Shown piece by piece: positions 9,488 through 19,847 of a DNA stretch of 64,000 nucleotides; within the stretch, counting starts at the first letter, position 1, and every line of letters starts with the position of its first letter. The notes under the pieces were generated by a model. That model was not told the origin of the DNA, ran no database searches, and saw only the letters and a list, made by a program, of their open reading frames with translations. Made by a program: the position numbers and the translations under genes. The DNA comes from Symsagittifera roscoffensis (Eukaryota > Xenacoelomorpha > Acoela > Convolutidae): the NCBI RefSeq assembly GCF_963678635.1, contig NC_087062.1, positions 15,861,789 through 15,925,788 on the forward strand, given 5' to 3'.

Positions 9488-10123
9488 ATAAAAATTATCA
9501 TCTCAATCGAAGATGGATCAACCCTTTCCCTCAACTCCTAGCTTCATTATTAGAAAATGAATCCAGATGTTAATTTAAATTCAATTCAACGCATGACCAG
9601 GAAGCTAAAAGTTCGTATGAAATGGTTCACGTTCAAGTCTCAAGACCCCTCCGGATTCCTGAATCCGAAGAAATAGCACCCTTATTTCCTCTCCGGAAGG
9701 CTAATTCACGATTCCACCACCCTTCACCGTTGGTGTGAATGGTCTTGTAACGATTGTAGCGACACAATCGTTACAATTTGGAGCGGTCTTTGCTAACACT
9801 CTGATGAATTTTCTTTTTTTTTCCGTCATAGTTTCACTCGCAACTATCGTTGTTGTTGTCGCAACTCTCGTTGTGGTTGTCGCAACTCTCGTTGTGGTTG
9901 TGTTTTATTTTTGTTTTTTTTCTCCCAAAAATGGCCGTTTCGTCGTTTCTCGGAAATGACTTCATCATTCGAAATTTTGAAAATTTGAAATACCAGAATA
10001 TCTTGACCTTCACAGTTCGTTTAAACGTTCAGATAACGTCGTTAATCCTCCAAAACTGCCAATTCTCTGGGTCAGCGGCTAACCCTCCGAGACTGTCTCT
10101 TTGTCAATTCTGGTCGAATGTCA
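9488..10123 (-). repeat. Truncated 3' LTR of copy M
   Basis: Colinear with 34269-34900 of the 5' LTR. The element-inner edge is TGACATTCG (minus strand) at 10123; the outer ~310 bp are missing and replaced by the end of copy P's LTR at 9487. It retains the 28-bp inverted repeat (9747-9774) and three tandem copies of a ~21-bp unit (CGCAACTCTCGTTGTGGTTGT) near 9840-9902, both also present in the 5' LTR. Confidence 0.8.
9746..9775 (-). promoter_or_regulatory. LTR hairpin, copy M 3' LTR
   Basis: TGTAACGATTGT pairs with ACAATCGTTACA around a 6-base loop, a 12-bp perfect stem. An identical stem occurs in the M 5' LTR and a covarying version in copy P (8929-8958). Confidence 0.55.
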
Positions 10124-11030
10124 CATACTCCCCGGACAGTCCGGTCAATGTCCCCATTGAATCTCGTAGTCTTCGTAAAATTGGTCCAGTGCCATCGACC
10201 AGAATTTTCAAAATGCACGAAATCAATTTTATCCACGTCATATCGACTCACTGCAGAAAACAAATGGCATCATACTACATCACTATAGCCTTCCGAATTC
10301 TTTCAGTAATCTGCACTTTCGAGGATATGATCTAAGATAAAACATTTTTTCTGACTTTCAATATCAATGCCCTGATTTAAAACTTTTTCTCCTAGGTTTT
10401 TTAAAAGGTGTTAGTTTGCAGGACAGTCCTGCCAACCAACAAGCTAAAATTATCCTACTATGCTTCTTCCCTTCGGAAATTTTAGTGGTTGTTGGTCCTG
10501 AATATTAAAATCAAGGAACTCTGTGGTTAGAAAGAACAATGAAACACTCTCCCTCTTCAAGAGATTATCCAAGTTTTTCATGTCACCACAAAGTGATCAG
10601 TCGTCCTGGTTGATTAAAAACAATCATGCAGGCTAGAATATTTAAATATACTCTTCACTCAAGCCTTTCTAAATAAATAATAAGTGTCTCTAAAGCCACT
10701 TACTAAAATCAAAATGCAAATTTATAAATGCAACAAATTCTTTAATGTTCAAAACTCAACTAATTGTTTTCTTTGAGTTTTAATTACAACTTGGTTGCTT
10801 TGTTTCTCATTTGAGTTTTTCTGTCACATACAAAACAACTCTGAGTTTTAACTTCTTCTCTTTAGTCACTTCTTTGTTTCTCCTTTTTTTGTCGTTTAGA
10901 AGTTCTAAATCTTCTAAATTCTTCGAAATTTTTTTCTTTTCGCATCTTGTTTTCCGGCAATTTGTCAATGCTCCACTCCTCCTCCTTGGACATTGACTCT
11001 GCACTCTCAGTTTCCGTATCTTGCAACACA
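10124..11030 (-). other. 3' untranslated region of copy M
   Basis: Colinear on the minus strand with 7808-8615 of copy P. It contains palindromes at 10132-10144 and 10418-10432 and the shortened hairpin of the ORF D end near 10900-10925. No coding potential is conserved between P and M here. Confidence 0.6.
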
Positions 11031-11152
11031 TCGGTAGCTATTCTGACGCTGTTGGAAGCATTCCTCCAACACTTCTGCTCTTCTACTCTTTGTTTACAAC
11101 AAGGTACGGGGTCAACATTAGATTCTCTGTTTCGGCAGAAGCTGTTGTGGAT

Positions 11153-11401
11153 TCACAACGTCACGTTTCTCTCCAAATCTTCCTTCAACGTCTCTTTTTT
11201 CTCCCTTCCATTACATTCACTCGTCCTGGAAATTCTCTTCACTGCGGTGGTCACCGCATTCCGCTGAGTTACAAAAGCTCGCTTGAAAGCTTCTGCCCCA
11301 ATGTCCAGCTGATACGCACTGTACATTCTGCTGTGCTTCGACATATGCTTCTTAGTATATTCGTACAACCATGCAGTCATGTTGGCTCTAAACCATGGCA
11401 T
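11153..11401 (-). pseudogene. ORF D C-terminal piece, copy M
   Basis: An 82-codon frame matching the segment of ORF D in copy P encoded at about 7384-7620. It is separated from the main M ORF D by a stop at 11423 and then ends early, whereas the P protein runs ~60 residues further with several Cys. The C-terminus of ORF D in M is therefore broken. Confidence 0.6.
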
Positions 11402-11422
11402 CAGACGTCTGCTGGCCGATAT

Positions 11423-14359
11423 CTATTTCACTTCCATTGGAATGTTCAAGACTTTGCACATTGTCTCAAAAAGATCTAAACCTTTTAGACAATCCAAATT
11501 CCGCAATTGTTCTATCGTTGGCGCCTCCTGTCTATTGTTCTCCTTCACCCGAGCTTCCAGCCATCGTATCGCCATCATAACTCCCACTATCACTATCGTT
11601 ATGGGCCGTGATGAGTCTGGTAAACCCATGGAGAGCAGCTCTCCACAGTCCCAGATCAACACTAGATTACTACGCCCGGGGTACCACCATGTTTGTAACA
11701 AGCAATGGCAGGGAAACTCATCATGTGCTGACATGATGCTCCTCCAATTACGCTTTCCCGATGCTTCCAGTAGTGGTTCCAATTCCATCATTACTCGGTG
11801 GACTTCATCATTTTCATCTACTGCATTGTAATCCGTGACGTTTGATCCTTTCTGCTTCTGTCTCTCAAAGTCACTGAAGTTCCCACTGGCGTATCCCATG
11901 AACTTCCTTCCCAATATCGACTCTAACATTTCTTTAGTTCTCTCCAGAACCGCTGAGAATATTTTACACAGTAACTCGTAAGACTTTTCTGACATTCTCG
12001 CTAGTCTTACGCATTTTGGCACCGAGAAGGCTTGATCCACAATCGTTCTCGTACTTTTCACACCCACAGCTACAAAATGCACTGGGTATCTGCTCTTACA
12101 CATTGGAGCCAATGTTGAACCCACCAAATATCGCGCTCCCGACGGTCTGCGATATGTCTCACTGTGTCGGATGTTCATTTCCGCCTCGATCGCTTCTCTC
12201 CACTTTCCAATATACTTCTGCTCGGTTTGCAACACTCCCGGAAACACTTCTACACTGATGGTCGTAACCATCTCATGCTTTTGTTCTAGATTCAATAGTG
12301 ACTCTAAAGAACCAAACATGCTGTAGAATCCTAGTGCAGTCACTAGATTCACCTCGGTTCCTCCCTGGCAATCCGCAATTAGTTCCGTTTCTGTCTTCGC
12401 CTTCATCACAATGTTCCCGAACAAAATCATCAACTGCTTGTGTTGTTTCTCTAAAGTCTTCACGCAATCCAGACCTCCACAGACGTGACCTTTCAGTCTA
12501 CAGACTTCTGCCAGACAGCTACCAGGTTTGACCCAATCATCTGGTCCCCAGCCAGGCAACTCTACTTTGTCTTCTCCGTTGCTCCTAGAGGCTGTTGTCA
12601 TCACGTTATAGATGATATTAAGATCACGCAGATTACAGTCTGAGTTCAGTTCCCTCTGTACGTCTTGTGTTGCACGTAATATTGAATCAGCACTGGGACT
12701 CGGACACCATGATGGTTTCATCAGTTCCCACACTAAAATCAAACTCGTTCTCAGCAGTTCGTCTGAGAATCCCAATCCGAATTCTACCCTATTGTCCGAT
12801 TTTGGCACTGAAGATGCAGTCACATTTTCTTCCAAGACTAGTCCCAGCTTGGCTTGCTGATTAGCAGCGCTTCTTATTGTTGCAATTCTTGACGTCCAGA
12901 ATCTTGGTAACACTGCTTGCTCGTAATCAAAGAAGCAATCGCGTATGTCGTCATTTAGGAAAGGGTTGTACGCCATCCCTATGATTCCGGACACGTAACT
13001 GTAGGACTTCTTCCTGATCGGTCCACAGTATTCACTGGATTTCGACAGTGCTCCCATGGATTCCTTAGTGAGCCTCAACTCTTTGTTTGAGAATCTTCTT
13101 ACCTCGTCTATTTTCCTCATGGGTTCTAGTTCCACGGGTTCCTTCATGTTCACTCGTATTGGTTTGCTTTGATGCATATCAAGCAGTGCTAGCAAGAGCA
13201 AGGCTTCCGCTCGTTCATCGCCTTCCTTTAGCATCTTAACACAGGTGTTCAATGCTGGCACTGATATTTGTTCTATCATGAATTGAATGAAACAGAGAAC
13301 GTCTCTCCGCTTCGCGCACGCTATTGCTGCTCCTTCTTGGGTCATCAAATCTCTCACACTCGTCATTAAGAACACTTTCTCCTCTTTTGATCTCTTCCTT
13401 TCTTCTGTATCATATTCTCCACGAGTTAGTCCGATCATGCACCAGGCGAACCTCAGTTGTAACTCAGTTCTCACGTAAGGCACTGCTATCAGAGCGTGTA
13501 TCTTCGGCGTGGTTCTCATCTCTTCTTCGAAAAACCGTAACACTACCGCTCTCCATGGAAGGCTCACTAACTGCTCTATCGTTTCTGCATGCATCTCGGA
13601 AGGTACCAGAGTCCCGTATGCGTTCTGCTTCAGGGTGGTGCCTTGCATCATTGTTTCCAAATAACCTTCCATGGCACTTTGGTCTTCCAGAGCCATCAAA
13701 AGTCCTCTGGCCGAATTTCTGTGTTCCAGCATCTCCATGTATCCATTGGCGGGTTCATCTATTGATACAGGATCCGACACTGTCAGTCGGTTATATTCCT
13801 CGGGGACTAGCTGTCCTACAACACTTCCTTTTCCATGGTTCATGGGAGACGGTTTAAAGTCTTTCATAGTACTCTTCCCACATTGGCTGAGTATTTCCTT
13901 TTCTAATGTTGCTCCGGTCAGAGTGCGGTCGCTCTTCTTGGTCTTGTAACCGGTTGACTTTATTCCTGCCATGAGATTTGGTGGTACCATCGCTACATCA
14001 GTCAGCATCCTGTCTGTGCCAGGCAATCGATCATCACCTTGTCCCAGATCCATAGCTTCTTCGACTCGTTTTCTTTTTGCTGAGTTGACAGCTTTTATGG
14101 AGGTTTCAGAATCCACCTTCGTCTTTCCCGCCTTCCTCAATGTCACCTTGCTACCCAGTTTCATCTTCATTTCAATAATCTTGTCAATCACCAATTTTGA
14201 TCGCATCGTTCCTTTCCGGGTTCTTGACAGATATACCACTTCTCCTTTGTCTTCTTGCGGCGTCGTCTTGATAGGAGAGTTTGCCTCACTTTCGTCAGTG
14301 GCTGAGTCGAGTAAAAACTCACTCAATCTCCCTGCACTCGTCGAGTTTGTCAAGGACAT
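11423..14359 (-). CDS. ORF D, copy M (C-terminally truncated, 978 aa)
   Basis: Homologue of the 1,096-aa ORF D of copy P, colinear over nearly all of its length. The ATG at 14359 adds ~40 residues upstream of the P start and overlaps the end of the ORF C frame, suggesting that C and D overlap in the ancestral element, compatible with reinitiation or frameshifting. The C-x4-C-x6-C-x4-C cluster, the N-terminal KRKR stretch and the Tyr/Trp-rich blocks are retained. A stop after the conserved NIPMEV block removes the C-terminal ~15 percent. No known domain is recognised. Confidence 0.65.
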   Translation of the reverse strand: MSLTNSTSAGRLSEFLLDSATDESEANSPIKTTPQEDKGEVVYLSRTRKGTMRSKLVIDKIIEMKMKLGSKVTLRKAGKTKVDSETSIKAVNSAKRKRVEEAMDLGQGDDRLPGTDRMLTDVAMVPPNLMAGIKSTGYKTKKSDRTLTGATLEKEILSQCGKSTMKDFKPSPMNHGKGSVVGQLVPEEYNRLTVSDPVSIDEPANGYMEMLEHRNSARGLLMALEDQSAMEGYLETMMQGTTLKQNAYGTLVPSEMHAETIEQLVSLPWRAVVLRFFEEEMRTTPKIHALIAVPYVRTELQLRFAWCMIGLTRGEYDTEERKRSKEEKVFLMTSVRDLMTQEGAAIACAKRRDVLCFIQFMIEQISVPALNTCVKMLKEGDERAEALLLLALLDMHQSKPIRVNMKEPVELEPMRKIDEVRRFSNKELRLTKESMGALSKSSEYCGPIRKKSYSYVSGIIGMAYNPFLNDDIRDCFFDYEQAVLPRFWTSRIATIRSAANQQAKLGLVLEENVTASSVPKSDNRVEFGLGFSDELLRTSLILVWELMKPSWCPSPSADSILRATQDVQRELNSDCNLRDLNIIYNVMTTASRSNGEDKVELPGWGPDDWVKPGSCLAEVCRLKGHVCGGLDCVKTLEKQHKQLMILFGNIVMKAKTETELIADCQGGTEVNLVTALGFYSMFGSLESLLNLEQKHEMVTTISVEVFPGVLQTEQKYIGKWREAIEAEMNIRHSETYRRPSGARYLVGSTLAPMCKSRYPVHFVAVGVKSTRTIVDQAFSVPKCVRLARMSEKSYELLCKIFSAVLERTKEMLESILGRKFMGYASGNFSDFERQKQKGSNVTDYNAVDENDEVHRVMMELEPLLEASGKRNWRSIMSAHDEFPCHCLLQTWWYPGRSNLVLIWDCGELLSMGLPDSSRPITIVIVGVMMAIRWLEARVKENNRQEAPTIEQLRNLDCLKGLDLFETMCKVLNIPMEVK

Positions 14360-14477
14360 GCCGCATTAGTGGTCGGTTGAGACCTAGTTTCAAAATGGAC
14401 TGGGTACCGTAGCTCTGAACTACCGTCCAGACCTCTTCCAAAAAGCTACTCTGTCCATTCTACATTACGTCCTATTT

Positions 14478-16031
14478 TCATGGTCCCTGTGATGCACCTC
14501 CCACTCTTCTTCGGGCAACGTTCCCAAGAAAGGTACTCTGGCCTTTTATCCTTCTTCTCCTTGGTGATTCCATGAGGAGTAACTGTTCTGTATCTTTAGA
14601 ACTGCTCGGAGAGCCGCTCTCCGGCAGATTCCGGCTCGTTTCCATAAAGGCTGACGGGGGTTCCAGGGTGGAAGTACCCTCGTCTGCTGGCTCAGTCATT
14701 TCTAACGCATCCGCACCCTTTTCAAAATCACTGAGGAAATTGAAGTCTAGGCTGGATACTCCTCCTGTCGATTCCTTATAGTCTTCTTTCTCGGCCTGAT
14801 CGGGTTCCTGATGCATAGGTTCCTCCGATCGACGGCTTCCTCCCTGTCCATCATCTCCTTCTGGTTTCTCTTTCGAATTACAGGGCCCTTGTTCTTCACT
14901 TCTGGCCCCTTCCGGAAATATCGGTATGACTAGCTTACCAGCTGACAGATCTTCTTCCTCTCCATAGATTATTTTGACCTCTTCATATCTGAAGGGTGCA
15001 AGCAAAGCTCTCGTCTGTAGCGTTCCACCCACCGTTAACTCCGGCTTCAAACTCGTCCAGATCAGGAAAGACTCTGGTAATTCAGCTCTGCCTCTCATTT
15101 TCATAGGCGCTGTGTCCAACTTCGCCCACTCCTTGTCAAATCCTCCAGGCTTCGGAGTCGCTGCGTTGCTTATCCGCCTTCTCGTTCCTTGATCCGTGTA
15201 AACAAATCGCGTATGCTGCAACACTGCGGCATTCCTGCCCACAAAACACGGATCCATCGTTTCCGAGAATTTCGCCACTCTCCTTTCATTTGTCTCAAAC
15301 GCTCTTAACCTGGGAGTTTGCACTACGAAGACTGCTCCGAGCAACATCCTTCTTATCAGAGGGAGTTCAGGGATTTCCTCGGGCAACTTCTTGTAATCAC
15401 CCCAACATTTCGTCTCTTCTCTCATCTTGTGGTACGCCGCAGTGAGTCGAGGAATTCTCGTGATCTCGCCATTTGTTTTGTCATAGGGCCTTAGGTTCCA
15501 GAGCTTCGGGAACACCTCAATGTGCTCTCTGTCCACTTCTCCCATGCGATCACGGAAGTGATCATCGAAGTTGGCGACCGTCATCTCTGGCTCCGATATC
15601 TTGGCAAACAACAGATCTTCGCTCATGAGTTCTCGCAATACGTGCTGCTCACACCAATTCAGCGCACTTCCGTCCACAGCTGATATGAGGTTCAGGTGCA
15701 GCACCGACCTCCTGTATGCTTCCACCTTAACATCAGGGAACGCAAACGTTAAAGGATCGGTCCTCATAGCTAAGCTCAGATCAGTTAACAAAGGCATGCC
15801 CCCAACATGTCGTCGCACCTCTTCCTCCCTCTGGATTGTTTCATACTCTCCTGTTCCAAAGCGATTCTGCTGCAGGAGGTACTGGATAAGAGCATGTCTC
15901 AAATCTCTTATCTTATTCCAGGAATCCGTAGCTCGCTTCAAGTCGAACTTCCTCACATTCTCTCTCATCTGCTCTGGGTAGCACGTCAAATTCATCAGCC
16001 CTCCCAAGTTTCCATGCGTTATTGCAATCAA
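14478..16031 (-). CDS. ORF B/C 3' half, copy M (517 aa)
   Basis: Uninterrupted frame covering what in copy P is split over 2745-4290: the C-terminal part of ORF B, its middle segment and most of acidic ORF C. This shows that B and C belong to one long protein. It lacks about 48 bp relative to P near 15750, exactly where P has its in-frame TGA. Its own end is frameshifted relative to P, with loss of the last ~60 residues. The N-terminal part is helical-looking and the C-terminal third is acidic and low complexity with an SPRRRRI patch. No known domain is seen. Confidence 0.6.
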   Translation of the reverse strand: MIAITHGNLGGLMNLTCYPEQMRENVRKFDLKRATDSWNKIRDLRHALIQYLLQQNRFGTGEYETIQREEEVRRHVGGMPLLTDLSLAMRTDPLTFAFPDVKVEAYRRSVLHLNLISAVDGSALNWCEQHVLRELMSEDLLFAKISEPEMTVANFDDHFRDRMGEVDREHIEVFPKLWNLRPYDKTNGEITRIPRLTAAYHKMREETKCWGDYKKLPEEIPELPLIRRMLLGAVFVVQTPRLRAFETNERRVAKFSETMDPCFVGRNAAVLQHTRFVYTDQGTRRRISNAATPKPGGFDKEWAKLDTAPMKMRGRAELPESFLIWTSLKPELTVGGTLQTRALLAPFRYEEVKIIYGEEEDLSAGKLVIPIFPEGARSEEQGPCNSKEKPEGDDGQGGSRRSEEPMHQEPDQAEKEDYKESTGGVSSLDFNFLSDFEKGADALEMTEPADEGTSTLEPPSAFMETSRNLPESGSPSSSKDTEQLLLMESPRRRRIKGQSTFLGNVARRRVGGASQGP

Positions 16032-16202
16032 CGTTAGAAGTCCATCTAATTGCAGGTTTTAAAATCCTTCGGTGAGCAGTACAACCGGTTCTTTCACAAA
16101 ATTTTCTGCTCCAAACGTCACGAACAAGGTTAGTAGTTCAACGATCGATACTTCCACTACTGCTTGGAGGAATTCCTTTATATCGGAAAAGTGTGAGACT
16201 CC

Positions 16203-17585
16203 TCATGGAAAATATCGGAAAAGTGTTGGGTAAATTTTCGCCGAGAAGGACGCGGTCCATGCGGCTCCTAGCCCTTCCAGCATGCTATCAGTCCGGTCAA
16301 AGCCTTCTTCCCCCTTCAGTTTCTGGGTCCAGAAAGCTTCCAGGGTAACTTGGCACACTCTGTTCACAAACTCGGCTGATTTTTCCTCAGCATTTTCGGC
16401 CAGTTTCACCTCCTTCACTAAATAGGCATAGATCTTCTTGATCATCACGGGGCCTTGCTCGAAAGCATCCGCTCCCAATGCTGCTATCCGAGGGGTTAAA
16501 TGCAGCCACTGGTTAGCCTCTGGTTTTGTCCTCAAAATCATTGCTTCCAAGTGAGCTCTGGTCTCTTTGGAGTTGTTTCTCCTCTCTCCTTCCTCTCTTA
16601 CTTCCATTCCTTGGAACCATAAATCGTTTGACATCGCTACGATTACCCGATGGTCATCCTCAATTCCGGGCTTCAATTTAAGTTGTCTACTGAAGTTGGA
16701 CAGTTCCAACCCCAGTACTTCATCCAATACTAGCATGTGTAGTGAATGATCCTTGAATCCTCTCATCGCATTCGAGATGTCTGACCACACCGCAGGTAAT
16801 TCAGTTCTGAGTGGCCTCAGATTCTCCATCTCTATCTCGCGATTTGGGGCAGATATGATTTCATCATTTTTCCCTTCCGAGAGCAAAGCCACAATCGCAT
16901 ACACGAACTTCAGTCCATCCGGGAGATGTGCATATCCCGGAGACAGTGCAAACACGGCTCTCGGTGTTATTTTAGTGAAGGCACCCACTTTCAGGGTATC
17001 TTCTACTTCAGCCATTGACTCGAGGATATCTTTTATGGCTGGCCATACAGCGGCTTCGGCTGTCGTAGGCTCTCTGAGTCTGCTCAGGAAACTTCTTCTG
17101 TGTAGATGGTCATTGATGCCAGCGAACACAAGTGAGATTGTTTTCATATCTGTCTGCCTTTGCACTCCGGTCGCCATGGACACGGATTGTGTTAGGTCCA
17201 GTTCGACCGCTGCCAACATTATCACATCAGGCCAAAACAGAGACTTGGAGGTATATGAAAAGTCTGAAATCGCGACTATCATGATCTTGGCCTTCATTTC
17301 TGCCTCAACGTATGCAGCAAAGATGGTCTCATCTTTCTTCATCGCCTTCAACCCACCGTATCTCTGAACATCACCTTCCTGATTCACTTGTTTCGGATAC
17401 GCTCTTTCTTTCACATGGCCTAGGGGTGCTTTCACCTGCCTGAACATCTTCACATGTTGTCCAATTGGCTCCCTCGTCGTCAGGAATCTTTCAAGTCTTT
17501 CTTCTCGATTTCTTTCGTCCTGATTCAGTTTCACGTCTTGTAACGGTCTTGCATTCACTGGACCCATTGTAATGTTCGAGGGCAA
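16203..17585 (-). CDS. ORF B middle part, copy M (460 aa)
   Basis: Matches the P ORF B region encoded at 1200-2560. It includes the GIND-containing region that may be a degenerate second SGNH-like domain. It is joined to the upstream part by a frameshift near 17570 and to the downstream part by a disrupted stretch near 16203-16031. Single gene in origin; broken in this copy. Confidence 0.55.
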   Translation of the reverse strand: MPSNITMGPVNARPLQDVKLNQDERNREERLERFLTTREPIGQHVKMFRQVKAPLGHVKERAYPKQVNQEGDVQRYGGLKAMKKDETIFAAYVEAEMKAKIMIVAISDFSYTSKSLFWPDVIMLAAVELDLTQSVSMATGVQRQTDMKTISLVFAGINDHLHRRSFLSRLREPTTAEAAVWPAIKDILESMAEVEDTLKVGAFTKITPRAVFALSPGYAHLPDGLKFVYAIVALLSEGKNDEIISAPNREIEMENLRPLRTELPAVWSDISNAMRGFKDHSLHMLVLDEVLGLELSNFSRQLKLKPGIEDDHRVIVAMSNDLWFQGMEVREEGERRNNSKETRAHLEAMILRTKPEANQWLHLTPRIAALGADAFEQGPVMIKKIYAYLVKEVKLAENAEEKSAEFVNRVCQVTLEAFWTQKLKGEEGFDRTDSMLEGLGAAWTASFSAKIYPTLFRYFP

Positions 17586-18411
17586 TTGTAGAGCTGAAGT
17601 TTATGCCAGCAGCTATTAACCAGTCCACGCCTGTTATTGAGTACAGTCCGTTGATAGACAATCTCGCTCCATTCAACATCTTCATGGCGTCTGCTGCAAA
17701 GCTCACCGTCTGAAGATTCAGTTTCATCAGATCATCCTTATATTTGTGCCAGGGAGAAGGTATGGACCTCGACCACATCAGAGAGCTCCTGTTTGGGCGT
17801 CGCTCCTCTCGACTGGTACTCGTCGTCTCTGATCTCGTATCCGATCTAGAGGTGCTGGTCTTTTCCGCTGTCAGGTTGACAGGCCCTAGTCTTCGTCTAG
17901 GATTGATGGTTCTTCTCAAAGGCGCTTCCCCCAATCGATCTTGTACGTCCATTCTTTGCCCTGGTTCGCTAGAGCTTTGCGGCCTGTAGGTCAACACGGC
18001 TGGGACCGTTCCCAATTGTGTTTCTAGGTTAGGAGGCACAAAGGTTGAAGTTGTCGTCTTATTCGACGTTTCTTCCTTCTTCAGCACTCCCATGTCAAAG
18101 AGCTCTACTTCCATTTTATCTAGTCGCTCTTGGAAGACTCTGTTCAACCAGGCGTGTCCCTCGATGCTGTCAAAGTGGATGCCGTCAGTAGTCAGTCTGG
18201 CCTGATCCATAGCTCTCAGCTCATGTTCAATATCCATAAGGATCATCCGTCCTGCATTCCGACTCGCAAGATTCCTCAGGATGTTGTTCCACCTAATTGC
18301 TCCTTCATTATGTCTCCTCCCTGCTGCTGTCAACATCTTTGTGCTCATTGGTACAGTGCAGACGGTCAGTACCGCGCAGTTAAATCGCTGCCAGAGAGTA
18401 GTAAATGGCAC
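17491..18411 (-). pseudogene. ORF B, SGNH C-terminal half and linker, copy M
   Basis: Contains the second half of the SGNH domain, including block V DGIH, followed by the Ser/Thr/Arg-rich linker. A small indel near 18400 separates it from the GDSL-containing first half, so the hydrolase domain is split between two frames in this copy, unlike P. Confidence 0.6.
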
Positions 18412-18959
18412 ACCATCATCGACTCCCGTAGTGCCTCTTCCTCATCTGAGCTTCTCGATATGTTGTTTGTCCCTACTAGGATCATTACGTTAGGGATTCT
18501 CCCTGAGTTCATCAGCTCCACCATCCGAAATAACTGGGCTATTGCTGCGCCTCCAAACGCCATCACCGTGGTGATCCAGGAAGTCCTCAAAGTTTGGAGC
18601 ACTCTGACCAAGCTGTCCCCCAGTATCAGATGTGATGTCCCAAGTGGCGGTTGCCGCATATTTACTGCTGGGCTCCAAGTCGATCGATTGAAGCAGGCTC
18701 TCGGATCCGTATCCGGAGCTCCTGTGAAGCTATACTTCAACTGGTTGTTCTTTTGCGCGTCAATTACTCGGGACACTTTTTTCGCCGGCATCCCTCGTAT
18801 GTTTCTGTCTGGGACCTTAGAGCCCCTTGTTGATGATGTTGCATTGCTAACTCCCTCTCTGGTCATCACTTCTTGGGAGAGTTGTACTCTGCCCGTGTCA
18901 TCGATTGTTCCATAGGGTGCAGTCACCCCGGAACCTGGCGCATTCCTGTTGGCAACCAG
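18366..18959 (-). pseudogene. ORF B N-terminus with GDSL and GTNN blocks, copy M
   Basis: Carries block I GDSL and block III, where P has GTND and this copy has GTNN. The frame is the same as that of ORF A, from which it is separated only by one TGA (18962-18960, followed by CTG). No ATG lies at the start of this frame; the first in-frame ATG is ~20 codons in. ORF A and ORF B may thus be one translation unit split by a stop, by mutation or by readthrough. Confidence 0.55.
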
Positions 18960-19847
18960 TCATCCTGCTGTCTCTATCAGCTTCCTCACCGTTTGCTCTA
19001 CGACTGGATCACCTAAGGTGTCACTCGGATCCGGGATTGTCACTCGACCAGTTGTAGCCGGGAGTCGCGTATCTGTCGTCTGACTCATTTCTCGAGGCGT
19101 CAAGAGTTCAATCGGGGACTGCCCACGAGGAATATCCCTTGTAGGTATCGCTTTTTCTACTTCTGCCGTTAACGACAGACGCTCCGATCGCTGCTTGTAT
19201 TCTCGCCTCAAGCGCTCTATTTCTTCACCCTGCTTCTTGTTGCAGTTTTCAAACAATTTCTTCCACATGTCCCTATCTTCTTCTATACTGAGCCTGGTCT
19301 TGGGCATCTCGTCCAGCTCCCTTCTTGTCTTTTCCAGTTCTTCTGTCGTCCCATTGAGATCTTGCATAGTCTCGTTCGTTTGAACCTCCTCTTCTACTCT
19401 CGCCCTCTTTGGTGGCACAGCTTCTCTCAGATGTGAACTAGACGAGGCAGCCTCGCTGTTCATCTCCTGATACATCCTCCTCAGTCCAGGCTTAGGCTTG
19501 GTGGGCAAAGGCATCTCACCTGGCTGGTAGGTCCTTGAACTCCCCAATCCAGGCTCGTTCGCCAAGTCACTCCCTGAGAGAGCCCCGTTTCTCCACCTCA
19601 TCACTCTCATGTTCGGGCGGTCTAGTACTCGCCTTTCTCCATATGCTGCCATCAATAAGACTTCCGTGGGGCGGTCCCTACGGTTATCATGCCCCAAGAT
19701 GTTTATCAAGGCGGTCAGCAACATGACTAACTCTGGGTCCTCCAGAGCAAAGTCTCGATCCATTAGCCTCCGATAGATCGCATCTATCATCGGTCCTACA
19801 TATGCCTCTGCCAGGTCCATCAATTCGTCCAAGTTGAAATTATCCAT
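18960..19847 (-). CDS. ORF A, 295-aa coiled-coil protein, copy M
   Basis: First ORF of the extra gene block downstream of integrase, starting with ATG at 19847 after ~390 bp of noncoding DNA. The N-terminal ~75 residues look helical (acidic MDNFNLDELMDLAEAY start). A Pro/Gly/Ser-rich segment follows, then a strongly charged heptad-like region at about residues 160-230 consistent with a coiled coil, and a Pro/Thr-rich tail. The size and layout are reminiscent of a small structural protein, but there is no zinc knuckle and no recognised family. The matching region of copy P lies outside the window. Confidence 0.6.
   Translation of the reverse strand: MDNFNLDELMDLAEAYVGPMIDAIYRRLMDRDFALEDPELVMLLTALINILGHDNRRDRPTEVLLMAAYGERRVLDRPNMRVMRWRNGALSGSDLANEPGLGSSRTYQPGEMPLPTKPKPGLRRMYQEMNSEAASSSSHLREAVPPKRARVEEEVQTNETMQDLNGTTEELEKTRRELDEMPKTRLSIEEDRDMWKKLFENCNKKQGEEIERLRREYKQRSERLSLTAEVEKAIPTRDIPRGQSPIELLTPREMSQTTDTRLPATTGRVTIPDPSDTLGDPVVEQTVRKLIETAG

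Noticed and set aside
16753-17367. 204-codon plus-strand ORF antisense to ORF B of copy M, and similar long antisense ORFs (e.g. 13324-13857, 18130-18915, 1471-2034)
   Set aside because: They mirror the minus- or plus-strand coding frames of ORFs B and D and appear in both copies only because the sense protein is conserved. They have no start context or domains.
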